Part shown: positions 1 to 12,246 of the stretch, one piece after another
Numbering within the stretch: position 1 is the first letter of the stretch
Layout of the letters: every line of letters starts with the position of its first letter
Origin: Kryptolebias marmoratus
Lineage: Eukaryota > Chordata > Actinopteri > Cyprinodontiformes > Rivulidae
Length of the DNA: 64,000 nt
Assembly (NCBI RefSeq): GCF_001649575.2
Contig: NC_051436.1
Location: forward strand, 11,320,349 to 11,384,348
Direction: 5' to 3'
Translations under genes and position numbers: made by a program
Notes under the pieces: generated by a model
What the model saw: the letters and a program-made list of their open reading frames with translations, nothing else
The model's database searches: none
What the model was told of the DNA's origin: nothing

Positions 1-2440
1 GCCTTTGAAGCTTTAATAACAATACATCCGAACAGACAAGACATACGTGTACAATTTAATGCTATGTTTACTTTATTTCTAATCTTGCTGAAAATAAATG
101 ATAATGAGAAAAACGTAACATGTTGACTAAACATTAGAGTGGTTTGTGTGTCGGTCAAAGCATTTGTGAATTTTCGCAAGGGCATGATTTCAGTTTTAAA
201 CTCTGCCCTTGAAAATTAAATAGTAAAGCTCCGCCCCTTTGTCTTTGCATCCCAAAATGGATTGGGACACCCTTCCTCTAACCCAAAATGTAGGGGTAGG
301 GCTAAAACGTAGGGAAAGAGATGTGAGATGGGTTTCGGCCCTCACTGTCTGCTGCATCTTAGTCTTTCCCTGGAGTTGCCGTCTTTCTCTGTGTCTCCGT
401 TTGTGTCAGAAGCAACGCTAGACTAGTACAAGATGGTTAAAAGCCGCCGCCGCCGCTTGTCAGACGTGCATTTTTCCTTTCTGCATGTGTGTGTGTGTGT
501 GTGTGCTGCTTGCCTGAAGCCTAGGGCCTTGATGCTGGGTGGGGCTGAGCCGTCTATAACTAGGTATTGATCCGAAACGCACACACACACACACACACAC
601 ACTATGAGCAACGCTCTGCTGAAGGGAAGCGTACAGGCCTGAGATGAGATCAGACGGTGATTCAGCCCCTTTTAGAGATGAACACGCCTTTGATTTTCTG
701 CGCTGCTGAGTGTGTATCAAGGGTGTGAGAGTGCGGCGCCGGTGAATGGGTTAAAACGTGTGAGACGGGTAATAATGGCCGACGGCCGCGTTGTAAGCTG
801 CTCGGATTGCACAGTGTGGACAAATATCAATCCACTGACCTTTCTGCACAAAACTTTGTAACCTATAGCAACAATGGACAGAAGCTGCCAATCCAAGCAC
901 GTACAACGTGATCGATAAACCGCCCCGATTTGATGTCACTGCAGCTACAGTCACCGTTAACTGTGTTGTGGTCATTAATGTCAAAAGCTACAATGCAGGG
1001 GTAAAGACCTTTGCTTTTCATCAGTAAGATATCTGTGGGTTAAGTAAAGAACCAGAGCCAGGAGGCCTTCTAAAGACTGGTCTTTATGAAGCTCATCAAT
1101 TATCCAATGATCCTCGCTGATTCTAATTTATGACCTTTTATCCAGGCAACAACTTCAGCTGTTTATCTTCTTTACGTACATATCCAAGTATTAGCTTTTA
1201 GGGTTGGCGTTTCTTGTATTTGGCCAAGCTGTCTGCTATTTTATAATGGAGTTCATGTAGGCATCAAACCCAGCGTTTCTGTTTGCAATTAGGCTTCAAA
1301 TATGAAAAAAAGTTAATAAAGTTACACAATTCTCTGCAATCAAACTTACTTTAAAATGCCTTTCCTGAGCATTCTTGCCCAGTTCGGCAAAAAGCTAAAC
1401 AGTTTTCCGGTAAAAAGCAAAGTTTTGTAGGTCCAGGCTGTTTGCTTGTTGCCTGCCACGTAAAATTTTCGTTGTAAAATTTAAAAAATACACAATGAAA
1501 ACCATATGAATAACACGCTTCACATTAAACGTACACGTCCGCCACTCCGTTACTGTAGATTTTAATATTAAGGCCTGCAAACTAAAGTGCCGAAATACCC
1601 AGGTGGTGAGAACGACTCCCACATGTCAAAATACAGAGGAAGAACATGCCAAAGATTTTCCTAAAACCCCTTTTTTTCTTTATCATTTAGAGTTTCCTCT
1701 CAGTTTTTAAACATTTCCAGCACACAGTCAAAGTTTAATGGTTAGATAAAGCAACACAGACCCAGAAAAAAGAAAAAATAGTAAAAAAAAAAAAGCTTTT
1801 TGTTTGTGTTTTTTTGGGCACAAAGCTATACTGGACACACACAAAAAAGGTCTGTATTTCCTGTTCACACCAATTCACCAAAAATGGAGTTTTCACAACG
1901 CCTACAAGCTTAATGCCCCGTTCACAAAACACCAGACGTTTGGTAAAAACAAATGTCTTCAGCTGTGTTTTCACCCCTTTAGAAAAACAGTATGAATTTG
2001 CCTTAAAGATGGACAAACTATCCCTTAAGTCTAACATTAGCAACCAGTTAAGTGACCCCACAAGCCAAAAAAAGATGTCTATAATTGATTAGGTGGAAAA
2101 CTAACATGACTAATTTACACTAAATGTAAAAAGTACAGGAAAACTAACAGTTTTGTTAAAGAAAAAAAAAAAGCTAAACATAATGTGTTGCTTCCACTTG
2201 TGTCTGACGTACAGCAGCTGAACATTTCTGGCTACATCACATCACATCCAAAATTTATAACCTTCCAACTGAGAAATCCACAAGTTTTTTTTGTTTTTGT
2301 TGTTTTTTTAAGTTTGAAGCATAATGTATTGTGTAAAAGCAGGTATGGCGCGTCCATGCTAATGGTGGGGATGGCATAAAGATAGAGCTCTTAAAGTGCA
2401 GAGCCTGTTCCATACGATGATTTATTCACATTAGATCCGA
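1..2440. other. Unique AT-rich stretch, no gene seen
   Basis: No exon, transposon or RNA gene is supported here. Open frames are short and lack coding character. The paired GT/CA tracts at 486-602 are listed separately. A/T runs occur around 1780-1810 and 2160-2175. Confidence 0.5.
486..602. repeat. (GT)n tract and facing (CA)n tract
   Basis: A GT dinucleotide run at about 486-505 is followed about 75 bases later by a CA run at about 579-602. The two are reverse complements, so single strands could fold back on each other. Both are ordinary microsatellites; the facing arrangement is the only notable point. Confidence 0.9.
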
Positions 2441-2559
2441 CTGCACGCGGTGACTACGTGGGAGCTTGCAGCACAGCTCCTGCGACATGCGAGGAGAGCC
2501 TCTGGCTGTGTGCGGGGCGCTCTTTCGCAGGGTGCGCCGACTTATTTTGTCTTCTGCAG

Positions 2560-2642
2560 ACGGGATGGAGAAGCGACAGGACGGTGTTCGCCAAGCAGAC
2601 AAAAGGAGCCCCGTTGCTCGGTGAAGAAATGGAGGACTCCTC
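2560..2642 (+). CDS. Possible short internal exon, unrecognised
   Basis: An 83-nt segment follows a good acceptor (pyrimidine tract ending TTGTCTTCTGCAG) and precedes a strong donor core (GTAAGA), although the last exon base is C. Two frames stay open; the phase-0 frame reads through FAKQTKGAPLLGEEME. Local GC is higher than in the AT-rich flanks. No partner exon was found within several kilobases and the peptide is not recognised. It could be a coding exon, a noncoding RNA exon or chance. Confidence 0.25.
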
Positions 2643-2659
2643 GTAAGAACAGCTATTTT

Positions 2660-4238
2660 CGGTCGTGCCCGTCAATAACAACTGAGCTACATCCAGGCTG
2701 CGCGTCTGCTCTTTGTCATGAACAAGCTATTGTCCGCTGACATTTCAGCAAATGTCATTGATTAGACATAGTGATGTCTTGTCTGCGGAACATCAAATAA
2801 AACATCAGTATTTTATTTCTTTTTACAGCTTAACACAACTTATCACTGTCTTCAATAAAAATACAATATTCTGTTCATTTATTCAGTGCCAGTTCACATA
2901 AAAAGTAATATGAAAGCAATGTAATAAAAACTAATAGGAAAACCAAACAAATGACATGTTTTGGAGCTGTCCCTACATAAAAATTGTTCTGGTTGGAATT
3001 ATTTTGCGCGTTGTCTCATGGAATTGGAGAGCATATCACTCCGAATGCCTCAGCTGTCTTGTTCAGGGTGGGACCCACTCCATTTGCTCTCTCTCCTGCT
3101 AAAAGGACTTAATAGCTTTCAGAAAGCTGACACAACAAAAGTAGAAATCTGCAGCTCCACCTACAAATACAACCTGGATTAGAGAGGTCCTTTATTTTCT
3201 TAAACTGGAACCAAATCAGTCTGACTGATTGGCCTGTGAGGCTGTATAATTTGAAACAACCTGGTTTTCCCTTTCTTAACCCATCTCATGTGCGTGGAGG
3301 TCGCCCCCCCCCCCCACCACACACACATACACACACCCTACCACCGTTGGCCAAGAAAGTGCACCCTCACTCAGCACATACCATAATTTGCGTCAAAACA
3401 CGATCATTTTAAAGCGACGGTACAATATTTCTGTTTTTTCCGGAAGCTGGCAACCCTGGTTCTGAAACGACTCTGTTTCTCTTTATATGTCTTACTCCGT
3501 TCTGTACCTCTAAGCTGCCTCTCTCTTACACTCTAACTGTATTTTTGCTCTAAATATTCCTTCTTTTCCTGGTTTCTCTCCTCTCTGACTGACACCCTTG
3601 CCTCCATCTCTTTCTGCCTTCCTATCTCTGCTGCTCCTGACGTGAGTGAAGAGGTTGGCTGAGATAAAAACACAATGTCAAAGCCTGCCTCAGCTAAGTC
3701 CGCTGAGTGGAAAATTGACTGGGATTGTCTGTGGCAGTCCCCTTTTGCAGCAGTATGTAGACCGTGATGCTTAAAGTGCTGTGCTAATTAGTTTTCTCTG
3801 TTCCTCTGTCCATCCCACTCCTTCCACACCACAGTAGTTTTCCTCCCTTTCCTTTTTCTGCTGCGTTTCCTCTTTGCCATGGCCTGTCTGTTATGTAATA
3901 GTGTGTAGAAAGTGCAGAGGCACCTTCTCCGGGGGGTTTCTGTGTGCGGCTTTACACGTCATACAAGTCATGTCTCTTTCTGTATCTGCTCAGGCTAGCA
4001 GAATCACACAACCAGTTCGTTTATGACAGGAACCCGAGGACTCAAAGGTAAAACCGGAACGGGCTGCTCGGCAGCGTCCTTCGGTTGAACCATTTTGATA
4101 CAGGATTTTATTTATAAAAAGTGGGGAACCTCGTGTGTATTCAAATTTTGGACATAGCCATTGTTAGTTTCAACGTTAGCATTAGCATAGAATATTAGCA
4201 TCAGTGCTGGCATCCATGTCAACCAGAGTTGACAACAT
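2660..4238. other. Unique stretch, no gene seen
   Basis: Nothing coding is supported. A C-run with an imperfect CA tract lies at about 3302-3341. A pyrimidine-rich segment follows at about 3475-3630. Confidence 0.45.
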
Positions 4239-4239
4239 T

Positions 4240-4350
4240 AGTTGGCGTCCATCCGTTTTCCGTACCTGCTTCTTCCTGGTCAGGGTTCTGAGGAGCTGGA
4301 GGTGGTGGGTCACAGGTTTTCAGTCCATCACAGGGCTGAGGTGACAACAT
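4240..4350 (+). repeat. Fragment of a GTCCATCC-type dispersed fish repeat
   Basis: The words for a calculation-like phrase shared with copies at 37.3, 40.1 and 42.35 kb are present: GTCCATCCGTTTTC, GTCAGGGTT, GAGCTGGAGG, and CAGTCCATCACAGGG. This is a truncated and diverged member. Confidence 0.5.
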
Positions 4351-4710
4351 ATGGGTTCAATATTTACATTCTCTTTTGTTCTGTTCCAGTTTCTATCAAC
4401 AAATAGCATTTCCTGAAGGAATGCCTTGAAAGGTGCTCCGATCCACTACTCGCGATCGGCACAGGATACCTATGGTTGACTCCAAAGGTTGGTTGAAGAC
4501 GTACATCCAGTGATGACTTTCTGGGAGTTTCAGTTTTCATTCAATTGATAACCAAATGCATCCAGCAGTGAGGTAACTGAATGAGCAACACTGCAGTTAG
4601 TCACTGTTAACCCTCATGTACATGCTGATCTGTCCTCTGGAAGCGTTTTCTTTCTGTAATCACACACAAACGTCCCAAAGAGCAAGCTGACATGTTTTTC
4701 TAACACTTCC

Positions 4711-4777
4711 CCCTCTCTCTCTCTTTTTCTCTCTCTCTCTCTCTCTCGTTTTTTGCTGCTCACACACACACACACAC
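4711..4777 (+). repeat. Compound (CT)n-(CA)n microsatellite
   Basis: CT runs at about 4711-4747 are followed by a CA run at about 4760-4777, separated by a short T-rich spacer. Confidence 0.9.
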
Positions 4778-4779
4778 AT

Positions 4780-5250
4780 TTACCGCAGTGTCAATGCACT
4801 CTGCGTGAACAGGCAGATTGCTGCGAGAGCTAATGAATTGTGCTGTCAGGCAAGTAACAGATTTATTTACATCGAGAAATGGATATCTCTTCCAGCCAAT
4901 CCTGGAGAGCTGAGCTGGTGAAGCTTTACGCTATAGGGCTGCTAATGGATCAGGGTAAAGTAATGAGAGAAGGCAAAAAAAAAAAAGAAAGAAAGAAAGC
5001 AAAAGTTGAGAGATATCCAGGGAACAGCATGGGGCTGGACAGCATGCTATTACACTGCAGGACTGGAAACTGAAGAGACAGAAGTAAGTTGAAGGGTAGT
5101 GGTTGAAAAATCCACTTTAGGAGCCGTCGTGCTGTGGACACGCACACGTGTGCTCGCAACTTGAGTGGTTCGGAGGCAGGTAGACACCAATCATTGTTAG
5201 CTTTTTTTTTTTTTTTTTTGTCTAAACTGTTCTAAAAACACACATTACTG
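4780..5250. other. Unique stretch, no gene seen
   Basis: No coding exon is supported. There is an A-run with an AAAG repeat near 4974-4998 and a T-run at about 5201-5219. Confidence 0.45.
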
Positions 5251-5412
5251 ACACAGAGTATGGGTTGTGAATGCCTCCTAGTTATATCCATGCCAGATTT
5301 TGGCACAATATCTGCAAAGTTGACTGAATTACAGCCATTTTCTTGTGCTTTCTAACGCCATTTGGCTGTGGCAGGCATTTCAAATGGGGTTGGCAAGAAA
5401 ATTGAACATTTC
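5250..5412 (-). repeat. 300-bp dispersed family, truncated copy
   Basis: The minus strand carries the family words for the GAGTCAT/CACATACTCTG end, the tested segment around AACTCAGTCA, and the ATGGC-GCCACAGC phrase. It is one of 14 loci; about half a unit remains and it is strongly diverged. Confidence 0.6.
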
Positions 5413-5419
5413 TCCTTTG

Positions 5420-7140
5420 AATAAGATCAATCCGGTGAGTCAAATTTTTCAAACACAGAGCTTCCGCTCACAGACATAGGCCAACACATTATCGGCCGCG
5501 TTCACCTTTCGATAAAAACGATAAGAAGCGAAGACGGCCGACCATGCTCAGAACTGCCTCAAGGGCTTAGTCGGACGAACAATTGCTGGCAAACCCTCGC
5601 CCCCGAGTCACAACACACAAAGAGAAAAAGGTAAATAAAATGGAACACCTGTCAGAGGAATGAAATTTCGAACCATCTTTTAATTTGCCTCCAACATCCA
5701 AATTGATCCTTTCTGTACCAATCTACGGGATTTTGAGTGCATCGGTGCAGCGCTGTATGTTTTCATTTTTTGAGCTGTGTGGAAAAAAAAATAAAAAAAA
5801 TAATAGGAGTTCTGCTTTAGTGTGCTAATCATGTGGCCATGTAGCACAGTGTAAAGCCCTGCGGCTGTATCGGAGAGGGCAGAAAAGGACAAGCCTTTGG
5901 TGGTGTGACTCTGTGAGTTCTTGGATATTATCAGTTGTGCTGGCTGCTGGCCTCAGATTATGTCATTAAACCCTTCGGCGAGGCAGATTTTTGCTTTCCT
6001 GTCTGCTTCAGCTAATAAATCTCCTCCGACCGTTGCATGTTGGGGTCAGTTGTATGGGTGGCTGTGAGTGTGCTGCTTGTGTAAATGTCTACCCATTCAT
6101 TTGATTTATGTGTGTTTGTCTTTAGGTGTGTATCTGGGAAACCCCTCTGTGTGTGTGTGTGTGTGTGTGTATCTGGGCTATGTAAGTAGGTTTGTGAGGA
6201 GAGGATTGTGTCTTTTTGCGTTTTGGTGAAGCATCTTGTAAATCCAGGGCAGCTAGTCTTGCCTACCCCTAGGCTGTGTGCGTGTGTGTGTGTGTGTGTG
6301 TGTTGGTCTGAACCAGCATGTAGTCGTGCACTGTTAGCAAATGTCATAAAACACTTAATAGGCATCTATGCATAAAGCAGATTAGTGCAGACGTTTAATT
6401 CACAATTTGTTGTGTTTGCAGGAAATTACTGGATTTATTTGAAAGGCAGTCTGATCATTAAGGGCGTCAGTGCAGACGCATACTGCTCTTCAGTTCAGAT
6501 TTTTCTCCTGTGTCATGGTGCGCGGCGTTGAAATAAAACATGCAAAATACACACCAAAACATAAAGCTTGACCAGGAATAGCGTGCTGAGCCCTTCGGAA
6601 GACAAGTTTTTCACAAAAACTCCAATCAAACGTAATCAATCTATGGATCAGGGGATGGATTAATGGGATTTTTGTGAAACGCATGAAAAAAAACCCAGCC
6701 CGCTTTGAACAGACTTTACAGAAGAGACAATATTCGATGTTTAAACGGGTCATAGAAATTTGGACTTTACATGTCTGAACCGGTACTTTGATATGTTTTA
6801 CGTTTTTTACACAAATGCAGTTGACGTTTTATGTTTTTTACAAATTTTTCCACAGAATGTTCATCAATGAAACATTAACTTTTGCCGAACTTTTTCCAAA
6901 TATTTTGCAAACAAACTCTTCTTACTTCCTTCTGAGACTCAAGCTTTTGTTTTGTGCGCATCTTTTCGATGCAATGGCGGACGCAGGGTCTCAGGAGGTT
7001 AAACAAGTTATACATCAGAACGTAGGCATTGTTGTCTTCTTTCACCCGGTGTGCTTGTCACAGCTATAGGGCATACAGTTTTCATTGACATTTCCACAGA
7101 ATGTAGAGAACGGACAAGTATTAGCTAGACAAACGACCTC
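5420..7140. other. Unique stretch with microsatellites, no gene seen
   Basis: No exon is supported. Two GT microsatellites (listed separately) lie at 6149-6303. The block 5460-5600 is comparatively GC-rich and non-repetitive, but nothing specific can be assigned to it. Confidence 0.4.
6149..6303 (+). repeat. Two (GT)n microsatellites
   Basis: GT runs at about 6149-6170 and 6275-6303 lie about 110 bases apart. Each is preceded by a similar ACCCCT word, which suggests a small local duplication. Confidence 0.85.
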
Positions 7141-7141
7141 A

Positions 7142-7176
7142 CCCCCCCCCCAGCACACACACACGCACGCACACAG
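7142..7176 (+). repeat. C-run plus imperfect (CA)n
   Basis: A run of ten C is followed by an imperfect CA/CG tract. Confidence 0.85.
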
Positions 7177-7263
7177 ACGATTACATGATAGCCTGCCTTT
7201 CATGGCAGCTGGTGATACCAAGCATGAGGACGCCGGCAAGTCATAGAGTGGTTCATGTACACC

Positions 7264-7475
7264 AGGGGTGTCCAATCCTGGTCCTGGAGGGCCACTATCC
7301 TGCATGTTTTTGTTGTTTCCCTGCTCCAACACACCTGATTCCGTGGTTGTCTTACCCCTTCAGCATGTCTTCAAGCCCTGCAGATCACCCATTCACTCAA
7401 ATCAGTTGTGTTAAAGCAGAGAAACAACAAAAAACCTGCAGAACAGTGGCCCTCCAGGACCAGATTTGGACGTGC
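7264..7475. mobile_element. Palindromic hAT-type MITE, right end decayed
   Basis: The element begins CAGGGGTGTCCAATCC and its halves are inverted copies: CTGGTCCTGGAGGGCCACT on the left and the complementary GTGGCCCTCCAGGACCAG near 7447-7464 on the right. The central part holds the words CTCCAACACACCTGATT and AATCAGTTGTGTTAAAGCA. A better preserved sister at 57889-58102 has an 8-bp target duplication, which places the family in the hAT superfamily. No open frame is present, so it would need a transposase supplied in trans. The right terminal bases are degraded and no duplication is visible here. Confidence 0.8.
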
Positions 7476-7574
7476 TTAGTGTTTCAGGCCTCACTTTGGT
7501 CCTGATAGCAGAGAGCTTTGAAAGATTTTCTGTCCCTGCTTCAAATACTTTCATCTTACTTTTATATACATTAA

Positions 7575-7740
7575 AGAAATGTGTAGTAGGTAGTCCTGTC
7601 ACCTCTCACTGGGGTTGCTGGTTTGATTCCTCATCTGCACCATTTTTGATGTTTTTGTGGATTCTAGCTAGAGTTATGAGTCTTCTCATATTTGCAGTGA
7701 AACTACTCGTGTGTGCCAGTACTGTGTGAATTCACTGGCA
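7575..7740 (+). repeat. Possible tRNA-like SINE fragment
   Basis: The stretch AGTAGGTAGTCCTGTCACC followed by GGTTTGATTCC resembles A-box and B-box words of a tRNA-derived SINE. No tail or target duplication was identified, so the call is tentative. Confidence 0.3.
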
Positions 7741-7744
7741 TGGG

Positions 7745-8855
7745 AAACTTGCAAAAAGAGTTTGGAGAATTAAAAACAAATTACCATCTCAGCAAGTACC
7801 AATATTGTATCTACCAAAGCTGTCAAGCTTAAACAAATGAATTCAATTGACTGGGGAGCAACACGGGCACTCGAGGGAAGGAACGAGGGAGGAAAGAAAA
7901 GGGACTACTGATAAGAAAAGGAACATGATGAAGAGGGAAAGAAAGAGCGAATGGAAAGTGACAGCAGGCGGCATAAATTCATCCTTAAAATGTCACGAAA
8001 GCTCTTCTGCTCCTTGTTAAATCGTCGCCTCTTCTCTTTTCTCTCCACTCTCACGCTGCGGCTTTTCATTTTTTTTGCACCTTCCACTCGCTCCTCCCTC
8101 CTTCTCTTCCCTTCTCTCAGCTCAACACTTCCATCAAGCGTGTCGCTTTGCTCTTGTTTGTCCTCTGCTACTTGTTTGTGCGCGTGCGTGTGCGCACGTG
8201 CGCTCGCAGAAATTACATTTGAAGGTGGGCCTTTGGTAGCGAGTTACCTCCAACATTTCCCTGTGTTTTCTCGTTCTTATAATTCGTGCAGCTCTTGGAG
8301 CAAACGCTCAATTTTAGACAAAAGAGCGGGAAAGAATGGTCGGACATCAAAGCAGCAATAAGTGAATGTGCAGAGTTGAGAGGGAGGTAAAATTAGTGTA
8401 TTCAAATTGACAAGAAAAGAAGAAAGGCTTTTACGGTGTGTACTTTTATGTTCTCCTGATGGACTTAAATCCTAAATGCATATAGACAAAAACAAAAGGT
8501 AAGAACTCAGAAGGAATGGTCTGATTTGAATCTAATTTTGGTGCAAGACCCTTCCAGAATGAGCACCGGAAGACATAAGGGCATCACGCGTGGTTTGATA
8601 GAGTTATCAGGTCAGTCAGGTAACCCTCCTGAAGCCCTCAAAAGAGACAGAGAGAGATAGAGAGAGGTAGACGAGCCCTTGTAACTTCGGGTCAATTTGA
8701 CCCAAAGGCATAAAAAGGGTTGGCAGACACACAGGTTGGCTTGTAGATGCATTAGACAGCCTCACCAGCACCTGATGGTGTTTGATTGGTGGTCGTATAG
8801 TGGGTTAGCATGAGGCTGAGTGGTTGGATAGTTTATTTTTTTGGTTTGTGCGGTG
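7745..8855. other. Unique stretch with opposed purine and pyrimidine tracts
   Basis: No exon is supported. About 7870-7965 is strongly purine-rich and about 8005-8165 strongly pyrimidine-rich. A purine-rich AGAGA tract lies at 8641-8670. Confidence 0.4.
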
Positions 8856-8859
8856 AACA

Positions 8860-9150
8860 GATATCCCAGTACACGGACGTTGGAACCGAGGGCCAGCTCC
8901 AACAGTTGTAGGTCGACTTGCTGCAGGTAAGGACACAATGACACAATGAGCCTGTTCTGCACCAATGCACTGCTTGTATCCAGGCCCAAAGGAGAGATGG
9001 GAGGTGGAAGGTGGGGAACCCAAATGGCAGGACCAGCAATGTGCCCATACAGCCAACGCTGCGATCCATGTGATCTGATACTGTAATGACTGAAATACAG
9101 TCGCACCACTTTTCAACATGTGCAGTTTCATTGAATCTTTTTTTTTTTGA
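8860..9150 (+). pseudogene. 3' fragment of a Tc1-like transposase
   Basis: The stretch GAGGGCCAGCTCCAACAG through CTGTTCTGCACC to GCTTGTATCCAGGCC matches the terminal coding region of a Tc1/mariner (IS630, DD34E) lineage that is common in fish, and aligns with the 3' part of the longer copy at 27.9-28.1 kb. Only the last part of the gene and some 3' flank remain. An insertion of unrelated sequence near 8990-9060 and frame shifts break it. The DDE catalytic part is absent, so it is inactive. Confidence 0.65.
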
Positions 9151-9159
9151 CAGTGTGTG

Positions 9160-10365
9160 TACATATTCTTGACCAGCTGCATAGTTCCAATTGAACTACT
9201 TAACATCAAAGACCGTGCACTGCCTTGATTATAGCATTTTCAACGCTTATTCATGAATGCAAAGTAAACTGCTCTAGATAGTACACGTCGTCTCGCAGAA
9301 ATACGAGGATGTTTTATATACAGCAGGAATAATATATGCTCAACATATATTTTTTGTCTGTAGTGTGGCTTAGACAGCTGCTTGAAAGAAGTAAACAACA
9401 AAAAAAAGAAGAAGCTCTAACTCCAAATGAGCTCAGACAGGAAGGAAAAAAAGAAGCTACAAACAGTGGCTTGTTGTGCAGCAGCTCATTAACTGCGTAA
9501 GTGTTTGTAGACTGACACTTCCCCAAAATCCCACATTTTAACCTGATTTAAGCTAATGTGTACCTACCCGAGTGTCTTTAAAGATGAAACATTTAAATGC
9601 ACGCGCGGAGGATGTGTTTTCTGCTGCTCGCGAATCCAAATAAACTGCCCGAAATGCTCCGTGTCATGTCACTCGCTTTCCCTCTAATGAGGCGTTGGCC
9701 TGGATGTGTGTATCCTTGTGTGGAGGACGTATGTTGGGCCGGAGACATCTTTCTGGGTGTCAGAGAGTTGGCCTGTTAGGGCGAGGAGAATACGACCGAC
9801 CGGTTGTTGGGGAATGAATTCCACTTGAGCGCGCTGCGTTACCGCTTCGTCTCGCTTCGCATGCAAAGGGAGGCTCAGGCTTGCATTAATCTGCGGTGGG
9901 TTCGTCAGCTGTTGACCAGCAGATGCTGACAGTGGTTCGAGATCAGCACAGAGGCCGGCTACTAACAGGGAGAGGACAAGATGAGCTGTGAAGTCCCTCC
10001 TGTTGTTTATTTTGCTAGGAGAAAAGAGGTATTCACGAGACATTATATGGAGCGGCTGAATTTTCAGCGTCAGAATCGTTGGTATTTATTAAACCACTCA
10101 CAGTAAGTAGCCTATTTATTCCCTAAAATGTTTTCACACAAATCAGGTTTACTATTGTAATGAAAAGAATAGAGTTGCACCGATGAGTTGTCCGATTTTT
10201 GTAAAACTTCGATCTGCTGGTCCTGTTTTTGTCAGTCTGATTATTCTCTAAGAAATATAACTCAAAAATAAAACAGATCTGGGCTTTACCAGGTTCTAAA
10301 ATTATTCAAATTGTTACCCTCGAAGTGTACAAAAACACACACAACTGATTCCACCGTGTCGTTAT
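9160..10365. other. Unique stretch, no gene seen
   Basis: No exon is supported. The segment 9680-10045 is more GC-rich than its flanks and non-repetitive, with octamer-like and TAAT-like words; it could be conserved noncoding DNA. A possible hAT-type remnant (GCACCGATGAG) lies near 10176. Confidence 0.35.
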
Positions 10366-10369
10366 TTAC

Positions 10370-11265
10370 TGAATAAAAATGAAGCCAAAATGGAAAAAAC
10401 TGAGTGAAAAACCAAATCCACCTCAAGGTTCAACAGCTTGAAGAATCTTCTTTTTAGCCGCAGCAACTCAAAGTAGTTGTTTTCTGTAGGACTTGATCGG
10501 TCATGGTTGTGGAGAAATGTTGTCCCACTCTTCTTTCCAACGTTGCTTCAGCAGGTTTGCAGACATTTGTTTCTGCTCCCATCTCGATTTTTTTTCTTTT
10601 TCAGTCATTTTGTTGTCGATCAGATGCTGTGTTTGTCCTGTTTTATGACCCAGTTTGGTCCAAGTTTCAGCTGCTGGACGGATGTCCTCACATTTAACTC
10701 AAAAATACTTTGGTCTACAGCGGATCTCATGGTCGACTCAGTGACTGCAAGCTGCTCTGGTCCTGTGGTCATACGATCCCAAATCATCACCCCTCCACCA
10801 CCATGCTGACAGTTAGCATGAAGTGTTTGTGCTTATGTGCTATGCCTTTTTTATTGCTAAACATGACCCTATGCATTGTGGGTAAACACCTCTACTTTGG
10901 CCTCATCTGTTCAAAGGACATTGTTCCGGAAGTCTTATAGTTCATTCAGATGCAATTTTGCAGACCTAAGGGGAGCTGCCATGTTGTTTTCTCCTGCAGT
11001 CCTTCCAGACAAGCCGTTCTTGAGTTCGTCAGTCTTTTTTTCTAACTGTCCTGTCATGAACTTTCACCTCTAACCTGCTAACTGAGGCCTGTAGAGTCTG
11101 AGACGGAGCTCTAGGGGTGAACTTCCTGGGACGTTCATTTATGGGAAGTAGAAATGGACACAGTTTTCGAGCCGCCAACCAACGCTGAACTTTCCTGATT
11201 CGTACATATGCACCTAAGTATTTCAACAAGGATGTATCGAGGTGCCGGAACGTGTTTCGGATCAC
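10370..11265 (-). pseudogene. Broken Tc1-like transposase (DD34E)
   Basis: Read on the minus strand, this is a decayed Tc1/mariner transposase. From N to C it shows RPRKFTP and SQTLQASVSRLEVKVHD (DNA-binding part), TDEAKVEV (first catalytic Asp region), GGGVMIW, QLKLGPNWV, and after a stop the C-terminal KEEW and KSYRK words. The element family moves by cut-and-paste into TA sites. Several stop codons and frame shifts interrupt the frame, and the stretch that should carry the DLNPIE region with the catalytic Glu is largely lost. The N-terminus is truncated near 11250. The outer inverted repeats were not found. It belongs to a different Tc1 lineage from the 27-kb copy. Confidence 0.88.
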
Positions 11266-11289
11266 TCATGTAGTAACACGATTAACGGC

Positions 11290-12245
11290 TGCATTGTTTG
11301 TTCCGGACCTGGCTCCGAACGACCCTTTGCCCCTCGAACAGAAAAGCTCCTCGTTAGTTGCAAAGACAGGTTCTTGACTCAAAGACACGGCGCCGCACGT
11401 TCTGAGCGGAAAGTCACCCGCTTTGACGGGCGTCTCTAATGACCCGTGCCCAGGCGCTTTTCAGCACAGCTGCTGATAATCAGCCACCGACTCAGCACCC
11501 AGCCAAAAAAAAAAAAAAAAAAGGACGGGGACAGACAAAGGTGAGCATCTGTGAAGCTGGGGACCCTCCCCTCCCTCCCCTAAACTTATTTCTTTGCAAA
11601 ATTGTCCCTTGAGGACATGCGCTAACAGTCAAGGTGACTGCACTGCCAGAACACCTCTGCAGAGTTTCGCCGCCGTTACCGCCCCTCGCTCTGACAAAAT
11701 GTAGACCCTCTGAGGGTTTTCTGTTGTTTTTTTCTTTTTGCCTTCGTTTGCATAGAGTCAATAAAAGCACATTAGTGGGGATTGTTATTCTTGTTCTCTC
11801 AAGCCCAAGACCCTTATCCAAAATTAGATGCGAATTGACTGGACTTCTCAGCTTTGAACGAGGAACAAACGCAGATTAATGGCGCCTCGTGCCGTTAGTC
11901 TTAAAACAAAAACAAAAGGCTACTCTGGTCGACGCGCTGTAGCTGAACTTGAACCGGCACTTCACGCATAAAAGAACAAACTGTCGCCAACGCTTCAGGA
12001 TTTTAAATCTTGATTGTGGTGTTGCAGAACACACTCAGTAAGCATCCACAAAGACCACATTGTGCAGATTTTCCACCGATAAATGAGCAGCTTTGATAAG
12101 ATCAAATAATAGCTTGTTCATTTTTGTCGGGCTGTTTTCTTGTCTCCGTATTGGAGCACAAACTCATACCGTTAGCATTTGTTTAAGAACTAAAATAAAT
12201 GGTTTCTATTTATTCGGCACATATTTAAGTCCTTTAGGAGTTGTA
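11290..12245. other. Unique stretch, no gene seen
   Basis: No exon is supported. GC-rich, non-repetitive sequence at 11290-11500 is followed by a 19-base A-run at about 11504-11522. Nothing else is assigned. Confidence 0.4.
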
Positions 12246-12246
12246 G

